Assembly: GCF_000503895.1 (NCBI RefSeq)
Contig: NC_022997.1
Location: 3,103,821-3,167,820, forward strand
Reading direction: 5' to 3'
Source: Hyphomicrobium nitrativorans NL23
GTDB taxonomy: Bacteria > Pseudomonadota > Alphaproteobacteria > Rhizobiales > Hyphomicrobiaceae
Length of the DNA stretch: 64,000 nucleotides
Below are positions 53,587 through 63,884 of this stretch, one piece after another. The notes beneath the pieces were generated by a model, which ran no database searches, was not told where the DNA came from, and was given only the letters and a program-made list of their open reading frames with translations. Within the stretch, counting starts at the first letter, position 1; each line of letters begins with the position of its first letter. The position numbers were made by a program, and so were the translations under genes.

Positions 53587-56500
53587 ATGACGACACAGAC
53601 CTCCGGCAGGCACGCCCCCAGAGTGTTTTCATCCCCCGGCGGGCCGGCGGGACCTCCCACCGGAGGGAGAAGGGCGCCCTCCCCACAGCCTGCGCCACGC
53701 CGGTTCGGGCGTGTTTTCAAGGTCGCCGGCTTTACGATCCTTCCCGTGCTCCTGCTGGTGCTGCTTGCGGTCGGCATCGGTTACGTCCGGCTTTTGCATG
53801 GGCCGATTTCGCTCAAGGCGTTCAGCGAGCAAATCGAGGAGCGCATCAACGCGGACCTCAACGGGTTCACCGTGCATATCGACGATGCGCTGATCACGCT
53901 CGCCGACGACTTCCGGGTGGAATTGCGTCTCACCAATCTTCGCATCAAAGAAGACGACGGCGATCTCGTCGCCTCGGCGCCGAGCGCCGCGCTCGAACTC
54001 AACCGCACCGCGTTCTGGCGCTTCGAGGTTTCGCCCAAGCGGGTCGATCTTATCGAGCCGAGGCTTGCGGTCACCTATAGTTCCGAACACGGCATTTCGC
54101 TGTCCATCAACAACGCACCGCCTATCGCCATAGAGACCGCGAACAGCGGCGAAGAAGAGAGCGCCATCGTACCGCCAGCGCCGGTTGCCGCGGAGCGTCC
54201 TCTCCCCTCGTTCGCACAGGATGGCTCGTCTCCCGCCTTCCACCGCGTCGATCTCGCCCGGCTGCTGGCGGAGAGTTCCGCGCGTGCGCGGCGAGGCGAG
54301 GCGGCAACATCGCGCCTCAAGGCCTTCGGCATCCGCAACGCGCGTGTGTCCGTCACGTGCGACGACGTCACGAGCGAAGTGTTCGTGCCCGAAGCGTCGT
54401 TCGATGTCGATCATACGAAGCGCGACAGCGTGATCTCGGGCGCGGCCACGGTCGAGTCGGCGAAGGGTCCGTGGTCGCTCAAGTTCAGAACCGAAGATTC
54501 CGAGCAGCACGACCTCGTAAAAGTTGCGGCAACCGTCGAAAATCTGGTGCCGAGCACGCTGGCCCCCATCTCCGCCGACCTCGCGCTGCTCAGCATGTTC
54601 GACACGCCCGTCAACGGCGTTCTCAATCTCGATCTGTCCAATGCCGGCGACCTCCGATCGGCCGATCTGTCCATCGACGTGGCGGACGGTTTCATCCGTC
54701 TGCCCGCAGTGTCGAGCACGCCGTTCATGCTCGACAAGGGCAAGATCGCGCTCAAGTACAACGCCGAGACGCGCCGGCTGGATCTGATGCCCTCCACGCT
54801 CGATTGGGACGGCAGCCACATCACGCTGCACGGCGCAATGCAGAACGATCCGGAAGAGACAGGCCAGCCGCAATGGCATTTTGCGCTGCGCTCGATCGAC
54901 GGATCGATCTCGGCGAAAGACTTCGGCGTGGCGCCCATTCCCGTGGAAAGCCTGGAAGCCATGGGGCGCATCATCCCGGGCGAGGATCTCGTCCAACTGT
55001 CCGGTCTGGCGCTCTCCGTCGGCGGCGGCGTCGTCAACGTGAACGGCGACATCATCGGCGGCCCGGATGCTCCCAGCACGCGCGTCGAGGCCACCGTCTC
55101 GCCGATGCCGATCGAAACCCTCAAAGCGATGTGGCCCCGCGCCGTCGCACCCGCAGCCCGCGACTGGATGGGTGCGCAAGTCGAAAGGGCGAACCTGAAA
55201 TCGGCGTCGTTCAAGCTCCTCTCCGGCCGGTTCATCGAATCCGAAGGCTCGACATCGAACGATGCCGGCGCTCGCGAACCCGAGCGGCTTTCGGCCCATC
55301 TCGAACTGGGCGACATTCGCATGGTGCCGCTGCCGAACAGCCTGCCCATCGAAGCGGAGAACGCAGCGATCCGTCTTGAGAACAGCGCGCTCGAAGTCAG
55401 CGTGCCGGAAGCGCGCATCATCGTGGACGAGACGCGCCGAATGCCACTTAGCGACGTGCGGTTGACGGCGGTGGACGTGACGCACGATGCGCCTCTCGCG
55501 GAACTCGCCCTCACATCCGAAACCTCGCTCGAAGACCTGATCGAGACCCTCAACCGCAGCGAGCTCAATCTCACCGGCCAGGGGCCGTTGCCGATCGCGG
55601 GCGTGGACGGAAAGGTCGAGGGCGAGATCAAAATCGCGATGCCGCTCATCGCGGATGCCAAGGTCTCAAAGATCGAAGGCAATGCGCGGATTTCCGACAT
55701 CCGGGGCAGAAACGAGGACTATCAGCTCACGATCCAGGGCGGCACAGTCGACATCGAAGTCTCCGACATCGGCGTCATCGCCAAGGGCGATCTCAGCGTG
55801 AACGGCGTGATGGCACGGCTTCACATGCATCGCATCCTGGATGCGCCATCCCACCTGCAACCGCCGATCCGTATTTCCAGCACCCTCGACAATGCAGACC
55901 GGCGTCAGCTCGGGCTCGACGTGAACCACCTGGTGCAGGGCGAGATCGCAGCCGAAGTAACCGTCTCGCACACGGAAGCTGGCGAAAATGCCGTCCATGT
56001 GCAGGTGGACCTGACGAATGCCGAACTTATCATCGAGGAGCTGGCGTGGCGCAAGCTGCCCGGCCGGCAAGCCAACGCTCAGTTCGATCTCGATGTCGCG
56101 GGCCCGAACCGCACCGAGCTCAACAACTTCAAAGTGGTCGGCGACATGATCGCGCTCGACGGGTGGATCGTTGCGAACGAGAAACGCGATCTCGTCGAAT
56201 ACGCGTTTCCGAATTTTTCGCTCAACGTGGTCTCGCGCCTCGACGTGCGCGGCAAAGTCGACAAGAACAAGATCTGGAAGGTCACGGCGAAAGGCTCGAC
56301 CTTCGATGCGAAGGACCTGTTCCGGTCGCTTCTCGCGCTCGGAAAAACGGTCGATCACACTATCGCGCCCGCCGAGCCCGCGGTCGGCGTAGACCTGACC
56401 GCCCAGGTCGACACCGTGCTCGGACACTCCGACGTTTCGCTTCGGAACTATTCGGTCAAGCTTTCCCAGCGCAACGGCCAGATCGTATCACTCGACGGCC

Positions 56501-57303
56501 GCGGCACGCTCGACGGCGGCGAACCGTTCGCGGTCGTGATGACGTCCGACGGGCCTCGCCGTTTCTACGCCGAATCGACGGACGCAGGGCAGACCTTCAA
56601 GCTGGTCGGCTTCTATCCCAACATCCAGGGCGGGCGGATGCGGCTCGAAGTGGACCTCGAAGCGCGCGGAGACGCCGAGAAGAGCGGAACGCTCTGGGTC
56701 GAGGATTTCCGCGTGCTGGGCGATCCCATCGTCTCGGAAGTTTATTCGAGCATCGACGGCAGCTCGGGGGGCCGATCCGAGGGGCGGCAGCGCAAAGGCG
56801 AACGCGAGGTGTTCGAGTTCCAGTTGCTGCGGGTGCCGTTCTCGGTCGGGCACGGGCAGTTCGTGCTCGGCGATTCGCAAATTCGCGGGCCGCTGCTCGG
56901 CGCCTCGATCCGCGGCAGGGTGGATTACAATACGCAACGGCTGAACCTCGGCGGCACATATGTTCCGCTGCAGGGCATCAACTCGGCGTTCTGCGATATT
57001 CCGCTGTTCGGGCCGATCGTGTCGGGCCTCGATTGCCAGGGCGTGTTCGGCATCACCTACGCCATCCAAGGGCCGATGGCGCGGCCCCAGGTGCTCGTGA
57101 ACCCGCTTTCGATGCTCACGCCCGGCATCTTCCGCGGCATCATGGAAATGACGAGCCCGAACCCGCAGGTGCAGCCGCTGCGCGAGCAGAAGACGAAAGG
57201 GCCCGCGTCTTCGCGCGTCCGCGCTTCGTCCAGCGCGCCTGCGAGCACTGTCGACGGATGGTCGTCGGAGACGACGTTGCCGAGCGACCGCAAGAAGAGA
57301 TGA
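53587..57303 (+). CDS. YhdP/AsmA-like bridge protein (1238 aa)
   Basis: 1238 residues. A single N-terminal membrane helix (about 48-68, ILPVLLLVLLAVGIGYVRLL) after a Pro-rich cytoplasmic leader, then a long repeat-like beta-rich periplasmic chain with DUF3971-like and AsmA C-terminal features (FRSLLALGKTVDHT, VGHGQFVLGDSQIRGPLLGA, NLGGTYVPLQGINSAF, VFGITYAIQGPMARPQVLVN). YhdP and its relatives form long hydrophobic grooves that move phospholipids between inner and outer membrane, and this protein has the length and C-terminal pattern of that group. A role in outer-membrane lipid homeostasis is inferred. It is convergent with the hydrolase-like gene, 30 bases apart. Confidence 0.88.
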   Translation: MTTQTSGRHAPRVFSSPGGPAGPPTGGRRAPSPQPAPRRFGRVFKVAGFTILPVLLLVLLAVGIGYVRLLHGPISLKAFSEQIEERINADLNGFTVHIDDALITLADDFRVELRLTNLRIKEDDGDLVASAPSAALELNRTAFWRFEVSPKRVDLIEPRLAVTYSSEHGISLSINNAPPIAIETANSGEEESAIVPPAPVAAERPLPSFAQDGSSPAFHRVDLARLLAESSARARRGEAATSRLKAFGIRNARVSVTCDDVTSEVFVPEASFDVDHTKRDSVISGAATVESAKGPWSLKFRTEDSEQHDLVKVAATVENLVPSTLAPISADLALLSMFDTPVNGVLNLDLSNAGDLRSADLSIDVADGFIRLPAVSSTPFMLDKGKIALKYNAETRRLDLMPSTLDWDGSHITLHGAMQNDPEETGQPQWHFALRSIDGSISAKDFGVAPIPVESLEAMGRIIPGEDLVQLSGLALSVGGGVVNVNGDIIGGPDAPSTRVEATVSPMPIETLKAMWPRAVAPAARDWMGAQVERANLKSASFKLLSGRFIESEGSTSNDAGAREPERLSAHLELGDIRMVPLPNSLPIEAENAAIRLENSALEVSVPEARIIVDETRRMPLSDVRLTAVDVTHDAPLAELALTSETSLEDLIETLNRSELNLTGQGPLPIAGVDGKVEGEIKIAMPLIADAKVSKIEGNARISDIRGRNEDYQLTIQGGTVDIEVSDIGVIAKGDLSVNGVMARLHMHRILDAPSHLQPPIRISSTLDNADRRQLGLDVNHLVQGEIAAEVTVSHTEAGENAVHVQVDLTNAELIIEELAWRKLPGRQANAQFDLDVAGPNRTELNNFKVVGDMIALDGWIVANEKRDLVEYAFPNFSLNVVSRLDVRGKVDKNKIWKVTAKGSTFDAKDLFRSLLALGKTVDHTIAPAEPAVGVDLTAQVDTVLGHSDVSLRNYSVKLSQRNGQIVSLDGRGTLDGGEPFAVVMTSDGPRRFYAESTDAGQTFKLVGFYPNIQGGRMRLEVDLEARGDAEKSGTLWVEDFRVLGDPIVSEVYSSIDGSSGGRSEGRQRKGEREVFEFQLLRVPFSVGHGQFVLGDSQIRGPLLGASIRGRVDYNTQRLNLGGTYVPLQGINSAFCDIPLFGPIVSGLDCQGVFGITYAIQGPMARPQVLVNPLSMLTPGIFRGIMEMTSPNPQVQPLREQKTKGPASSRVRASSSAPASTVDGWSSETTLPSDRKKR

Positions 57304-57333
57304 CGGACAGCCGAAAGACAGGCGGGCGCGATC

Positions 57334-58920
57334 TCAATCGTTGTCGAGCAAATTGATCGCGTCGCGAAGCGCGTCGAGCTGCTCTGGCGGCGCGTCCAAC
57401 GCCCAATAGCGGGTATGGCTGAAGGAACGGGATCTGCCGCGCAGTACGCTCAGGTCCACATCCTTCACACCGAGACCGAATTTTCCGCTGAGTGCGCCAG
57501 AAACAAGATCGCCTCGATAGATCCACCGCGCCGGATCGTGGATGTTGGTCCAGCGCACGGCCGCGAACGGGCTCGCGTGATGAAGGCACCAGCCGCCGCC
57601 CTGCTTCGGGAAAACGAACAGCTCTCCCTCCTTCGTCTCTCTGTCGAGAAACCCGTGCTTTTTGGCGAGCCACACGCCGAGGCGGTTCAGCGGCTCGCGC
57701 ACGGGCGGTGAAGCGGGATACTCGCGCGTCTCGATGCGCTGGCCGAGATCGGAAGCATTCGTGGCCAACAGGAACTCGGCGTGGGTCAAGGGACTGCCGA
57801 TGGTCACGAAATCGCTGATCAGCCAGCGGTTCGCGCCATCGTCGCGATCCTCCCGCGCGGCCAGCAATCGGCGTAATCTCGCCTGGCATTGGCGAAAGCG
57901 CTCGATGGATAGCCCGTCGCCATCGGCCAATCTGGCGGCCGCGTCGTGCACGTCGCGCACGGCTGCGAGTTCCTCGCCACCGCCTTTCAACGTTCGCGCA
58001 TCTTCCCGCTGCGTCCAAAGGTAGTTGATGAGATCGTAAGCGAGGATCGATCCGAGGCTGTGGCCGACAAGGACGACACGATCGTACTCGCCGCCCGCGT
58101 GCAGCTCGTTGAGCAATCTCAGCCCGCGCTCGCGCACCGCGGCGCGGGCGGAAATGTTGGCTGGATCGGCGCGCGTATAGCGCACAACGCGGCCGAAGCT
58201 CGCGGTCGCCATCTTGTGGACGAGCGCGCCGAGGCCGGCGGCCGAGAGAGCAAGCGCGATACGGGCCCAGGTCGGGAACACGTCGTCGGGGAGAAGGCTC
58301 GCGAGACCGACGGCGCACACAAGTGCCGTCGCGATCCACAGCGCGAGCCACGCCCCGCGAACGTCGCGCGGCACCTGGCTCCACGGCCGAAACAGAAGAG
58401 TGCGGATCCATCCGCCGAACTGCGTCCACGTGGAGCCGCCGGTCAGGTCCGCCCAATAGAGCTCGTAGAAATCGGTGCGCGTGCCGTTGGGGAACGCTTC
58501 GCTCCGCTGGCTTTTTCGCGTCGTAAGACGGCGCAGCTCAAGCGAGCCGGTGCGGCCGTCGGGGCGGCTCCAGAATTCGGGTTCCTGACCGTTGCCGTTT
58601 CCCGCACCCGTTTGCGATTTGAGAACAGCGCGCGCGAAGTCGCGCACGGTGTCCATCGGGCGCTGCTCGCCCATTCCGTGCACGATGACGACCGCCTGCC
58701 GCGCCGTGCGGGACGGCGCAGCGCGCGGGGCATCAGGGTTGGGCGCATCGGATTGCGCCAGGCCGATCCTCACGACCGAACCGTTATCACGCCTTTCGCT
58801 CAAAGCCCCTGCCCCCGCGCGTCCTGTGTCGCTCGGGATATTGCCCGACGATCGGGGAGCGCGCCAAGGGTTGGAACGACGGGAAGCGCTACGGGCGGCG
58901 AAGTGTGGTGGACGAACCAC
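57334..58920 (-). CDS. Alpha/beta-hydrolase-like membrane protein
   Basis: Up to 528 residues. VVIVHGMGEQRPMDTVRDF (oxyanion side) and VVLVGHSLGSILAYDL (the Ser nucleophile in GHSLG) identify a lipase-like alpha/beta-hydrolase core. Between them, about residues 185-240, are two membrane helices (WLALWIATALVCAVGL, ARIALALSAAGLGALV). The C-terminal third contains VTIGSPLTHAEFLL, with the Asp or His of a catalytic triad not assigned. The first 48 residues look unlike a real N-terminus; GTG at about 58773 (VRIGLAQSD) is a reasonable alternative start. It lies 21 bases after tyrS on the same strand. Substrate unknown. Confidence 0.75.
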   Translation of the reverse strand: MVRPPHFAARSASRRSNPWRAPRSSGNIPSDTGRAGAGALSERRDNGSVVRIGLAQSDAPNPDAPRAAPSRTARQAVVIVHGMGEQRPMDTVRDFARAVLKSQTGAGNGNGQEPEFWSRPDGRTGSLELRRLTTRKSQRSEAFPNGTRTDFYELYWADLTGGSTWTQFGGWIRTLLFRPWSQVPRDVRGAWLALWIATALVCAVGLASLLPDDVFPTWARIALALSAAGLGALVHKMATASFGRVVRYTRADPANISARAAVRERGLRLLNELHAGGEYDRVVLVGHSLGSILAYDLINYLWTQREDARTLKGGGEELAAVRDVHDAAARLADGDGLSIERFRQCQARLRRLLAAREDRDDGANRWLISDFVTIGSPLTHAEFLLATNASDLGQRIETREYPASPPVREPLNRLGVWLAKKHGFLDRETKEGELFVFPKQGGGWCLHHASPFAAVRWTNIHDPARWIYRGDLVSGALSGKFGLGVKDVDLSVLRGRSRSFSHTRYWALDAPPEQLDALRDAINLLDND

Positions 58921-58941
58921 GCATGTAGGCCGTGACGCGGC

Positions 58942-60201
58942 TTACACCGGCTTCAGTAGCACGTGCTTCTTCTTGCCGAACGACAGCTTGATGACCCCTT
59001 CACCCGTGAGATCCCCCGGCGTCAGAGCCATTTTGTCGTCCGTCACCACGACATCGTTGACGCGCAGGCCGCCACCCTTGATCTGACGGCGGGCCTCGCT
59101 GGTCGAAGCCACGAGGCCGGCCTGCACGTATGCGGCCAGCACGCCGAGACCGGCATCGAGCGCGGCACGGGCGATCTCGACGGTCGGCAGCGATTGCGCG
59201 AGGCGGCCTTCCTCGAAGGTCGTGCGCGCGGTTTCTGCGGCGGCTTCCGCTTTCTCGCGTCCATGCACCAGTGCGGTGGCTTCGGTCGCGAGCACCTTCT
59301 TCGCCTCGTTGATCTCAGCGCCTTCGAGTGCGGCAAGCTTCGCGACCTCGTCGAGCGGAAGCGTCGTGAAGAGCTTGAGGAAACGGGCGACATCCGCATC
59401 CTCCGTGTTGCGCCAGTACTGCCAGTAGTCGTACGCGGACAACTGCGCTTCGTTGAGCCACACCGCGCCCGACGCCGTCTTGCCCATCTTTGCGCCGGAT
59501 GCTGTCGTCAGCAGCGGACACGTGAGCGCGTAGAGCTGATGGCCAACGCCCATGCGCCGGCCGAGATCAATCCCGGTGACGATGTTGCCCCACTGGTCGG
59601 AGCCGCCCATCTGCAGATTGCAGTCGTAGCGGTTTGCGAGTTCCGCGTAATCGTAGGCCTGCAACAGCATGTAGTTGAACTCGATGAACGAGAGCTCCTG
59701 CTCGCGTTCGAGGCGCATGCGCACCGAATCCATCGACAGCATGCGGTTCACCGACATGTGCCGCCCGACATCGCGCAGGAAGGCGATGTAGTTGATGGTG
59801 GTCAGCCATTCGGCGTTGTCGAGCATGAGCGCCTCGCCCTTGCCATCGCCGAACGAGAGAAACTTCGAGAAGACCGTTTTGATCTGGTTCTTGTTGTCCT
59901 CGATCTGCTCAAGGGTGAGGATCTTGCGGGTCTCGTCGCGGCCGGACGGATCGCCGACGCGCGTCGTGCCGCCACCCATGAGCGCGATCGGCCGGCCGGC
60001 GCCCGTCTTCTGCAGCCAGTGCAGCATCATGATGGAGAGCAGATGGCCGATGTGCAGCGAGGGGGCCGTGCAGTCGTAGCCCACGTAGGCCACGAGCTTG
60101 CCTTCGGCTGCCAGCGCATCGACGCCTTGCGCATCGGAGCATTGGTGGATAAAGCCGCGCTCGGTCAGGACGGAAAGAAAATCGGATCGGAATTCAGTCA
60201 T
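58942..60201 (-). CDS. tyrS: Tyrosyl-tRNA synthetase
   Basis: 419 residues, standard length for bacterial TyrRS. Charges tRNA-Tyr with tyrosine. The HIGH-type motif is [16 protein letters not shown], the KMSKS-type loop is [11 protein letters not shown], and [15 protein letters not shown] is the tyrosine-binding segment. The C-terminal part carries an S4-like RNA-binding domain ([20 protein letters not shown]). The ATG at 60201 gives the family start ([20 protein letters not shown]). Divergent from anmK. Confidence 0.98.
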   Translation of the reverse strand: MTEFRSDFLSVLTERGFIHQCSDAQGVDALAAEGKLVAYVGYDCTAPSLHIGHLLSIMMLHWLQKTGAGRPIALMGGGTTRVGDPSGRDETRKILTLEQIEDNKNQIKTVFSKFLSFGDGKGEALMLDNAEWLTTINYIAFLRDVGRHMSVNRMLSMDSVRMRLEREQELSFIEFNYMLLQAYDYAELANRYDCNLQMGGSDQWGNIVTGIDLGRRMGVGHQLYALTCPLLTTASGAKMGKTASGAVWLNEAQLSAYDYWQYWRNTEDADVARFLKLFTTLPLDEVAKLAALEGAEINEAKKVLATEATALVHGREKAEAAAETARTTFEEGRLAQSLPTVEIARAALDAGLGVLAAYVQAGLVASTSEARRQIKGGGLRVNDVVVTDDKMALTPGDLTGEGVIKLSFGKKKHVLLKPV

Positions 60202-60290
60202 GATGTGCTCGGAGGATTGCGGTTCTTGGCCGAAGAGCCGGGAGGCGCCGGATCGGCGAATTCGGCAGGACCATGCATGAGGAGCCCCCT

Positions 60291-61412
60291 ATGAGCAAGC
60301 GAGAGGACGGCGTCTGGCGCGCTTTGGGGCTGATGAGCGGCACTTCGCTCGACGGCATCGATGTCGCAGTCATCGAAACCGACGGGGAGCGGGTGCTGAG
60401 GCGGGGCTTCTCCGCAACCTACCCCTATTCCGACGCCGTGCGCGACAAACTCCGCGCGAGCCTCAGCGAGGCCTCGGAAATCGGCGAGCGCAGCGCGCGG
60501 CCGGGCCGGCTCGGGCTGCTCGAACAGTATCTCACCGAACTCAACGCCGAAGCCGCCGCGCACTATCTTGCGGATCACGAAATCGACGCCGCAAGCCTCG
60601 ACGTGGTGGGCTATCACGGCCAGACCGTGTTGCATCGGCCCGAAGCCGGGCTCACCGTCCAACTGGGCGACGGCGGCCTGCTCGCGCGGCGGCTTGGCGT
60701 CCCGGTGGTCTACGACCTCAGGGCCGCCGACATGGCAGCGGGCGGGCAAGGCGCGCCGCTGGCTCCGGCCTATCACAGGGCGCTCGCAGCCGACATCTCC
60801 GAGCGCCCCCTCGCAGTCCTCAACCTCGGCGGCGTCGCCAACGTCACTTGGATCGGGGAGAGCGGCGAGTTGATCGCATTCGACACCGGCCCTGCGTCCG
60901 CGATGATCGACGACTGGGTCTCGGCCAAGCTTGGGCAGCCGTTCGATGCGGGCGGACGGCTGGCAGCGGCGGGCCGCGTGCACGAGACCATCGTCGCGGA
61001 CTGGCTCGCGCTCCCCTACTTCGCCGAGGCGCCGCCGAAATCGCTCGACCGCAACGCCTTCAGTCTTGCGCCGGTGGCCGATCTCCCGGGCCTGGATGGC
61101 GCCGCCACGCTGACGGCGTTTACGGCCGCAGCCGTCGCGGCCGCGATCGCGCACCTCCCCGTCCCGCCTCGGCTTTGGATCGTGTCGGGCGGCGGCCGGC
61201 GCAACGATACGCTCGTCGCGCAGATCCGCGAGCGCGTCGGCGCGCCGGTGCAGGTGGCCGAAGCGTTCGATTTCGACGGCGACGGGCTCGAAGCGGAGGC
61301 GTGGGCGTTTCTCGCCGTGCGCTCGCGGCTCGGTTTGCCGATCACATTTCCAGGAACGACGGGTATTGCCGAACCGCTCTCGGGGGGCGTCACGGCGGAA
61401 CCCAACGCATAG
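60291..61412 (+). CDS. anmK: Anhydro-N-acetylmuramic acid kinase
   Basis: 373 residues from the ATG at 60291, with GAGGAG 6 bases upstream; an ATG six codons earlier is out of range of that site. Phosphorylates 1,6-anhydro-MurNAc from cell-wall turnover to MurNAc-6-phosphate. The phosphate motif is LGLMSGTSLDGIDVAVIET at the N-terminus, with LNLGGVANVTWIG, DTGPASAMIDDW and SGGGRRNDTLVAQIR following. Length and motifs are normal. murQ and other recycling genes are not adjacent. Divergent from tyrS. Confidence 0.96.
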   Translation: MSKREDGVWRALGLMSGTSLDGIDVAVIETDGERVLRRGFSATYPYSDAVRDKLRASLSEASEIGERSARPGRLGLLEQYLTELNAEAAAHYLADHEIDAASLDVVGYHGQTVLHRPEAGLTVQLGDGGLLARRLGVPVVYDLRAADMAAGGQGAPLAPAYHRALAADISERPLAVLNLGGVANVTWIGESGELIAFDTGPASAMIDDWVSAKLGQPFDAGGRLAAAGRVHETIVADWLALPYFAEAPPKSLDRNAFSLAPVADLPGLDGAATLTAFTAAAVAAAIAHLPVPPRLWIVSGGGRRNDTLVAQIRERVGAPVQVAEAFDFDGDGLEAEAWAFLAVRSRLGLPITFPGTTGIAEPLSGGVTAEPNA

Positions 61413-61589
61413 ACGCGGAGACATGAAGGCGCCCCGCATTTTCCCGGCGGAAGCCGGAGATTTGCAGGGCTACGCCGGTCGTTGAGCGAACGTCGAATTA
61501 ATGCGTTCCTAACCACATCCCCCCACCGTTCGGTTACGAATTGCCAGTAAATCTAAGCGATGTATTAGGTTTTTTGGCTGGCCCGAACT

Positions 61590-63884
61590 GTGGAAACTCG
61601 CCTCGACCCTGATCTTCCCATGAGGCCGTCGCACCCTGGCACGAAGGACGCGCGCACCGATCGGCCATTGCGGAGACTTGCCGTCGCGAGCGTTTACACG
61701 GTGGTGGCGACCGCGCTGCTCGTCTTCGGTGTCGTGCTCTGGTCGGCCTCGCGCATCGACCAGCTCTCGCAAGAGCGCCAGTTCCGCACGATCTCATCCG
61801 CGCTCGTCAACAGCGTGGAAAAGATTCCCTACGATCAGGAAAGCGTCGCAATCTGGGACGACGCCGTCCGCTATGCCAAAGACAGCTTCGACCTCAAGTG
61901 GGTGGAAACGAATCTCGGCGTCTGGATGCACGACTACTTCAAGCACGACCGCACCTACATCGTCGGTCCCGACGGAGCGCTCGTCTACAGCATGGTCGAC
62001 GGGACGACAGTCACCAACCCGAAATTCCGTCCTGACGAATCCGTCTTCGAGGTCGTCACGGCGCTGCGTAAAAAGATCTCTGCCGGCGCCCTCGACGACT
62101 ACGAACTCACCAAGCGGCGTCTGCCTCACGTCGTGGATTTTTCATTCCAGGGCGACCGTCCGGTGCTCATCAGCGCCGTTCCGATCGTGCTCGAATCCAA
62201 GACCGCCGCACAGGAACGGGGTAGCGAATTCGTCCTCGTCAGCCAGCGCTTTCTCGATGCAAGCTTCCTTTCCGATCTCGCATCGGCCCACTTCCTCAAG
62301 GGCATTCGCTTTTCGCGCACCGACGGCATTGCGCCGAACGAGGCCTCGCATCCTCTGACGAATCGAAAGGGGGATACCGTCGGGCATATCGTATGGGTGC
62401 CGGAGATGCCCGGCTGGGCCATTCTCACCGACGTGCTTCCCGTGCTGACCGCCGGTCTCGCTGCAATCAGCGTCGCCATCGTTCTCCTGATCGCCGGATT
62501 GCGCAGGACCTATCGCGACCTCGTTCGTAGCGAAGCCGTATCCAAACATCGGGCGGTGCACGATTCTCTGACGGGGCTCGCCAACCGCGCCTTTTTCAAC
62601 GAACGCGTCGGCGTCCTGCTGAGCGAACGCCGCGTCAGCGGGCAGGCCCTCGCGCTGATGTTTCTCGATCTCGACCGCTTCAAGCAGGTCAACGATACAC
62701 TCGGTCATCCGGTCGGCGATGCTCTGATCCAGGAGGTCGCGCGGCGCATAAAGACGCTCGCCAAACCACGCGACGTCGTTGCCCGGATGGGCGGCGACGA
62801 ATTCGCCATCATCAAGTGCGACGACGTTGCGCGAGAGGACGTCGAAGCCTTCTGCCGCGACGTCGTCGCCATCGTGTCCGAGCCCTTCGACGTGCTCGGA
62901 CAGCGCGCCGCGGTCGGCATCAGCATCGGCGTCGCCATAGCGCCGGAATGCGGCACGGATCGCAGCGAGCTTTCGCGGAAAGCCGACATCGCGCTCTATC
63001 AGGCGAAGAACCGCCGGCTCGGCTTCGCATTCTACACCGAGGAAATGGGGAAGACGCTCAAGGAGCGAGAAGCGCTCGAAGCCGATCTCAGGCGCGCGCT
63101 CGATACCGAAGGCGAACTCGACGTCGCCTACCAGCCACTCATTTCCGCCAAAGATCTCACCGTCAGCGGAGTCGAGGCTCTGGTGCGGTGGAACCACCCG
63201 CGGCTCGGCTCCATCCCGCCGCCCGTGTTCGTTCCCATTGCCGAGGAATGCGGGTTGATCGGACGCCTCGGCGAATACGTCCTGCGCGAAGCGTGCCGGA
63301 CGGCCGGCCCCTTAAATCTCGGGACGATCGCGGTCAATGTCTCGCCGATCCAGTTCCGGAGCGCAGACTTCGCCTCGCGTCTTTTTGCCATCCTCGCGCG
63401 TGCGGGCATGGCCCCGGAGCGGCTCGAACTCGAAATCACGGAAAGCGCGCTGCTCGATAGCTCGGGGACCTCTGCCAAGGCGCTTCGCTTGCTGCGCGCG
63501 CGAGGCGTCCGCATTGCGCTCGACGACTTCGGGACGGGCTACTCTTCGCTCAGCTATCTCATCAAGCTCGAAGTGGATCGCATCAAGCTCGATCGCTCGT
63601 TCGTGCAGGAGCTGGGCACGTGCCCGCGTTCCTCGTCCATCGTCCGCTCCGTCATCGCGATGGCGCACGCGGTGGGCGTCTCGATCACGGCGGAGGGCGT
63701 GGAAAAGCCCGAGCAACGGGATTTCCTCGTCAGCGTCGATTGCGACACGCTCCAGGGCTACCTGTTCTCGCCGCCGGTCTCCGCGCTCAGCTTGATCGAG
63801 AACTTCTCGATCGGCTTCCGCCGATGGCAGCCCGCAACGCATCCGCCCGAGGCGCCTAGGGTCGCCGGCCCACGCGTGGCTTAG
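61590..63884 (+). CDS. Membrane GGDEF-EAL protein with CHASE4-like sensor
   Basis: 764 residues if the GTG at 61590 is the start (an ATG at 61620 is a good alternative). Layout: membrane helix (about 32-52), periplasmic sensor of about 230 residues with CHASE4-like features (QESVAIWDDAVRYAKD, YIVGPDGALVYSMVDG), second helix (about 285-308), GGDEF (325-485) and EAL (500-745). GGDEF is intact (RMGGDEFAII), as is the phosphodiesterase side (VEALVRW, LEITESAL, DDFGTGYSSLSY, TAEGVEK). It could make or degrade cyclic di-GMP; the direction would depend on the sensor. The ligand is unknown. No neighbour suggests a target. Confidence 0.92.
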   Translation: METRLDPDLPMRPSHPGTKDARTDRPLRRLAVASVYTVVATALLVFGVVLWSASRIDQLSQERQFRTISSALVNSVEKIPYDQESVAIWDDAVRYAKDSFDLKWVETNLGVWMHDYFKHDRTYIVGPDGALVYSMVDGTTVTNPKFRPDESVFEVVTALRKKISAGALDDYELTKRRLPHVVDFSFQGDRPVLISAVPIVLESKTAAQERGSEFVLVSQRFLDASFLSDLASAHFLKGIRFSRTDGIAPNEASHPLTNRKGDTVGHIVWVPEMPGWAILTDVLPVLTAGLAAISVAIVLLIAGLRRTYRDLVRSEAVSKHRAVHDSLTGLANRAFFNERVGVLLSERRVSGQALALMFLDLDRFKQVNDTLGHPVGDALIQEVARRIKTLAKPRDVVARMGGDEFAIIKCDDVAREDVEAFCRDVVAIVSEPFDVLGQRAAVGISIGVAIAPECGTDRSELSRKADIALYQAKNRRLGFAFYTEEMGKTLKEREALEADLRRALDTEGELDVAYQPLISAKDLTVSGVEALVRWNHPRLGSIPPPVFVPIAEECGLIGRLGEYVLREACRTAGPLNLGTIAVNVSPIQFRSADFASRLFAILARAGMAPERLELEITESALLDSSGTSAKALRLLRARGVRIALDDFGTGYSSLSYLIKLEVDRIKLDRSFVQELGTCPRSSSIVRSVIAMAHAVGVSITAEGVEKPEQRDFLVSVDCDTLQGYLFSPPVSALSLIENFSIGFRRWQPATHPPEAPRVAGPRVA

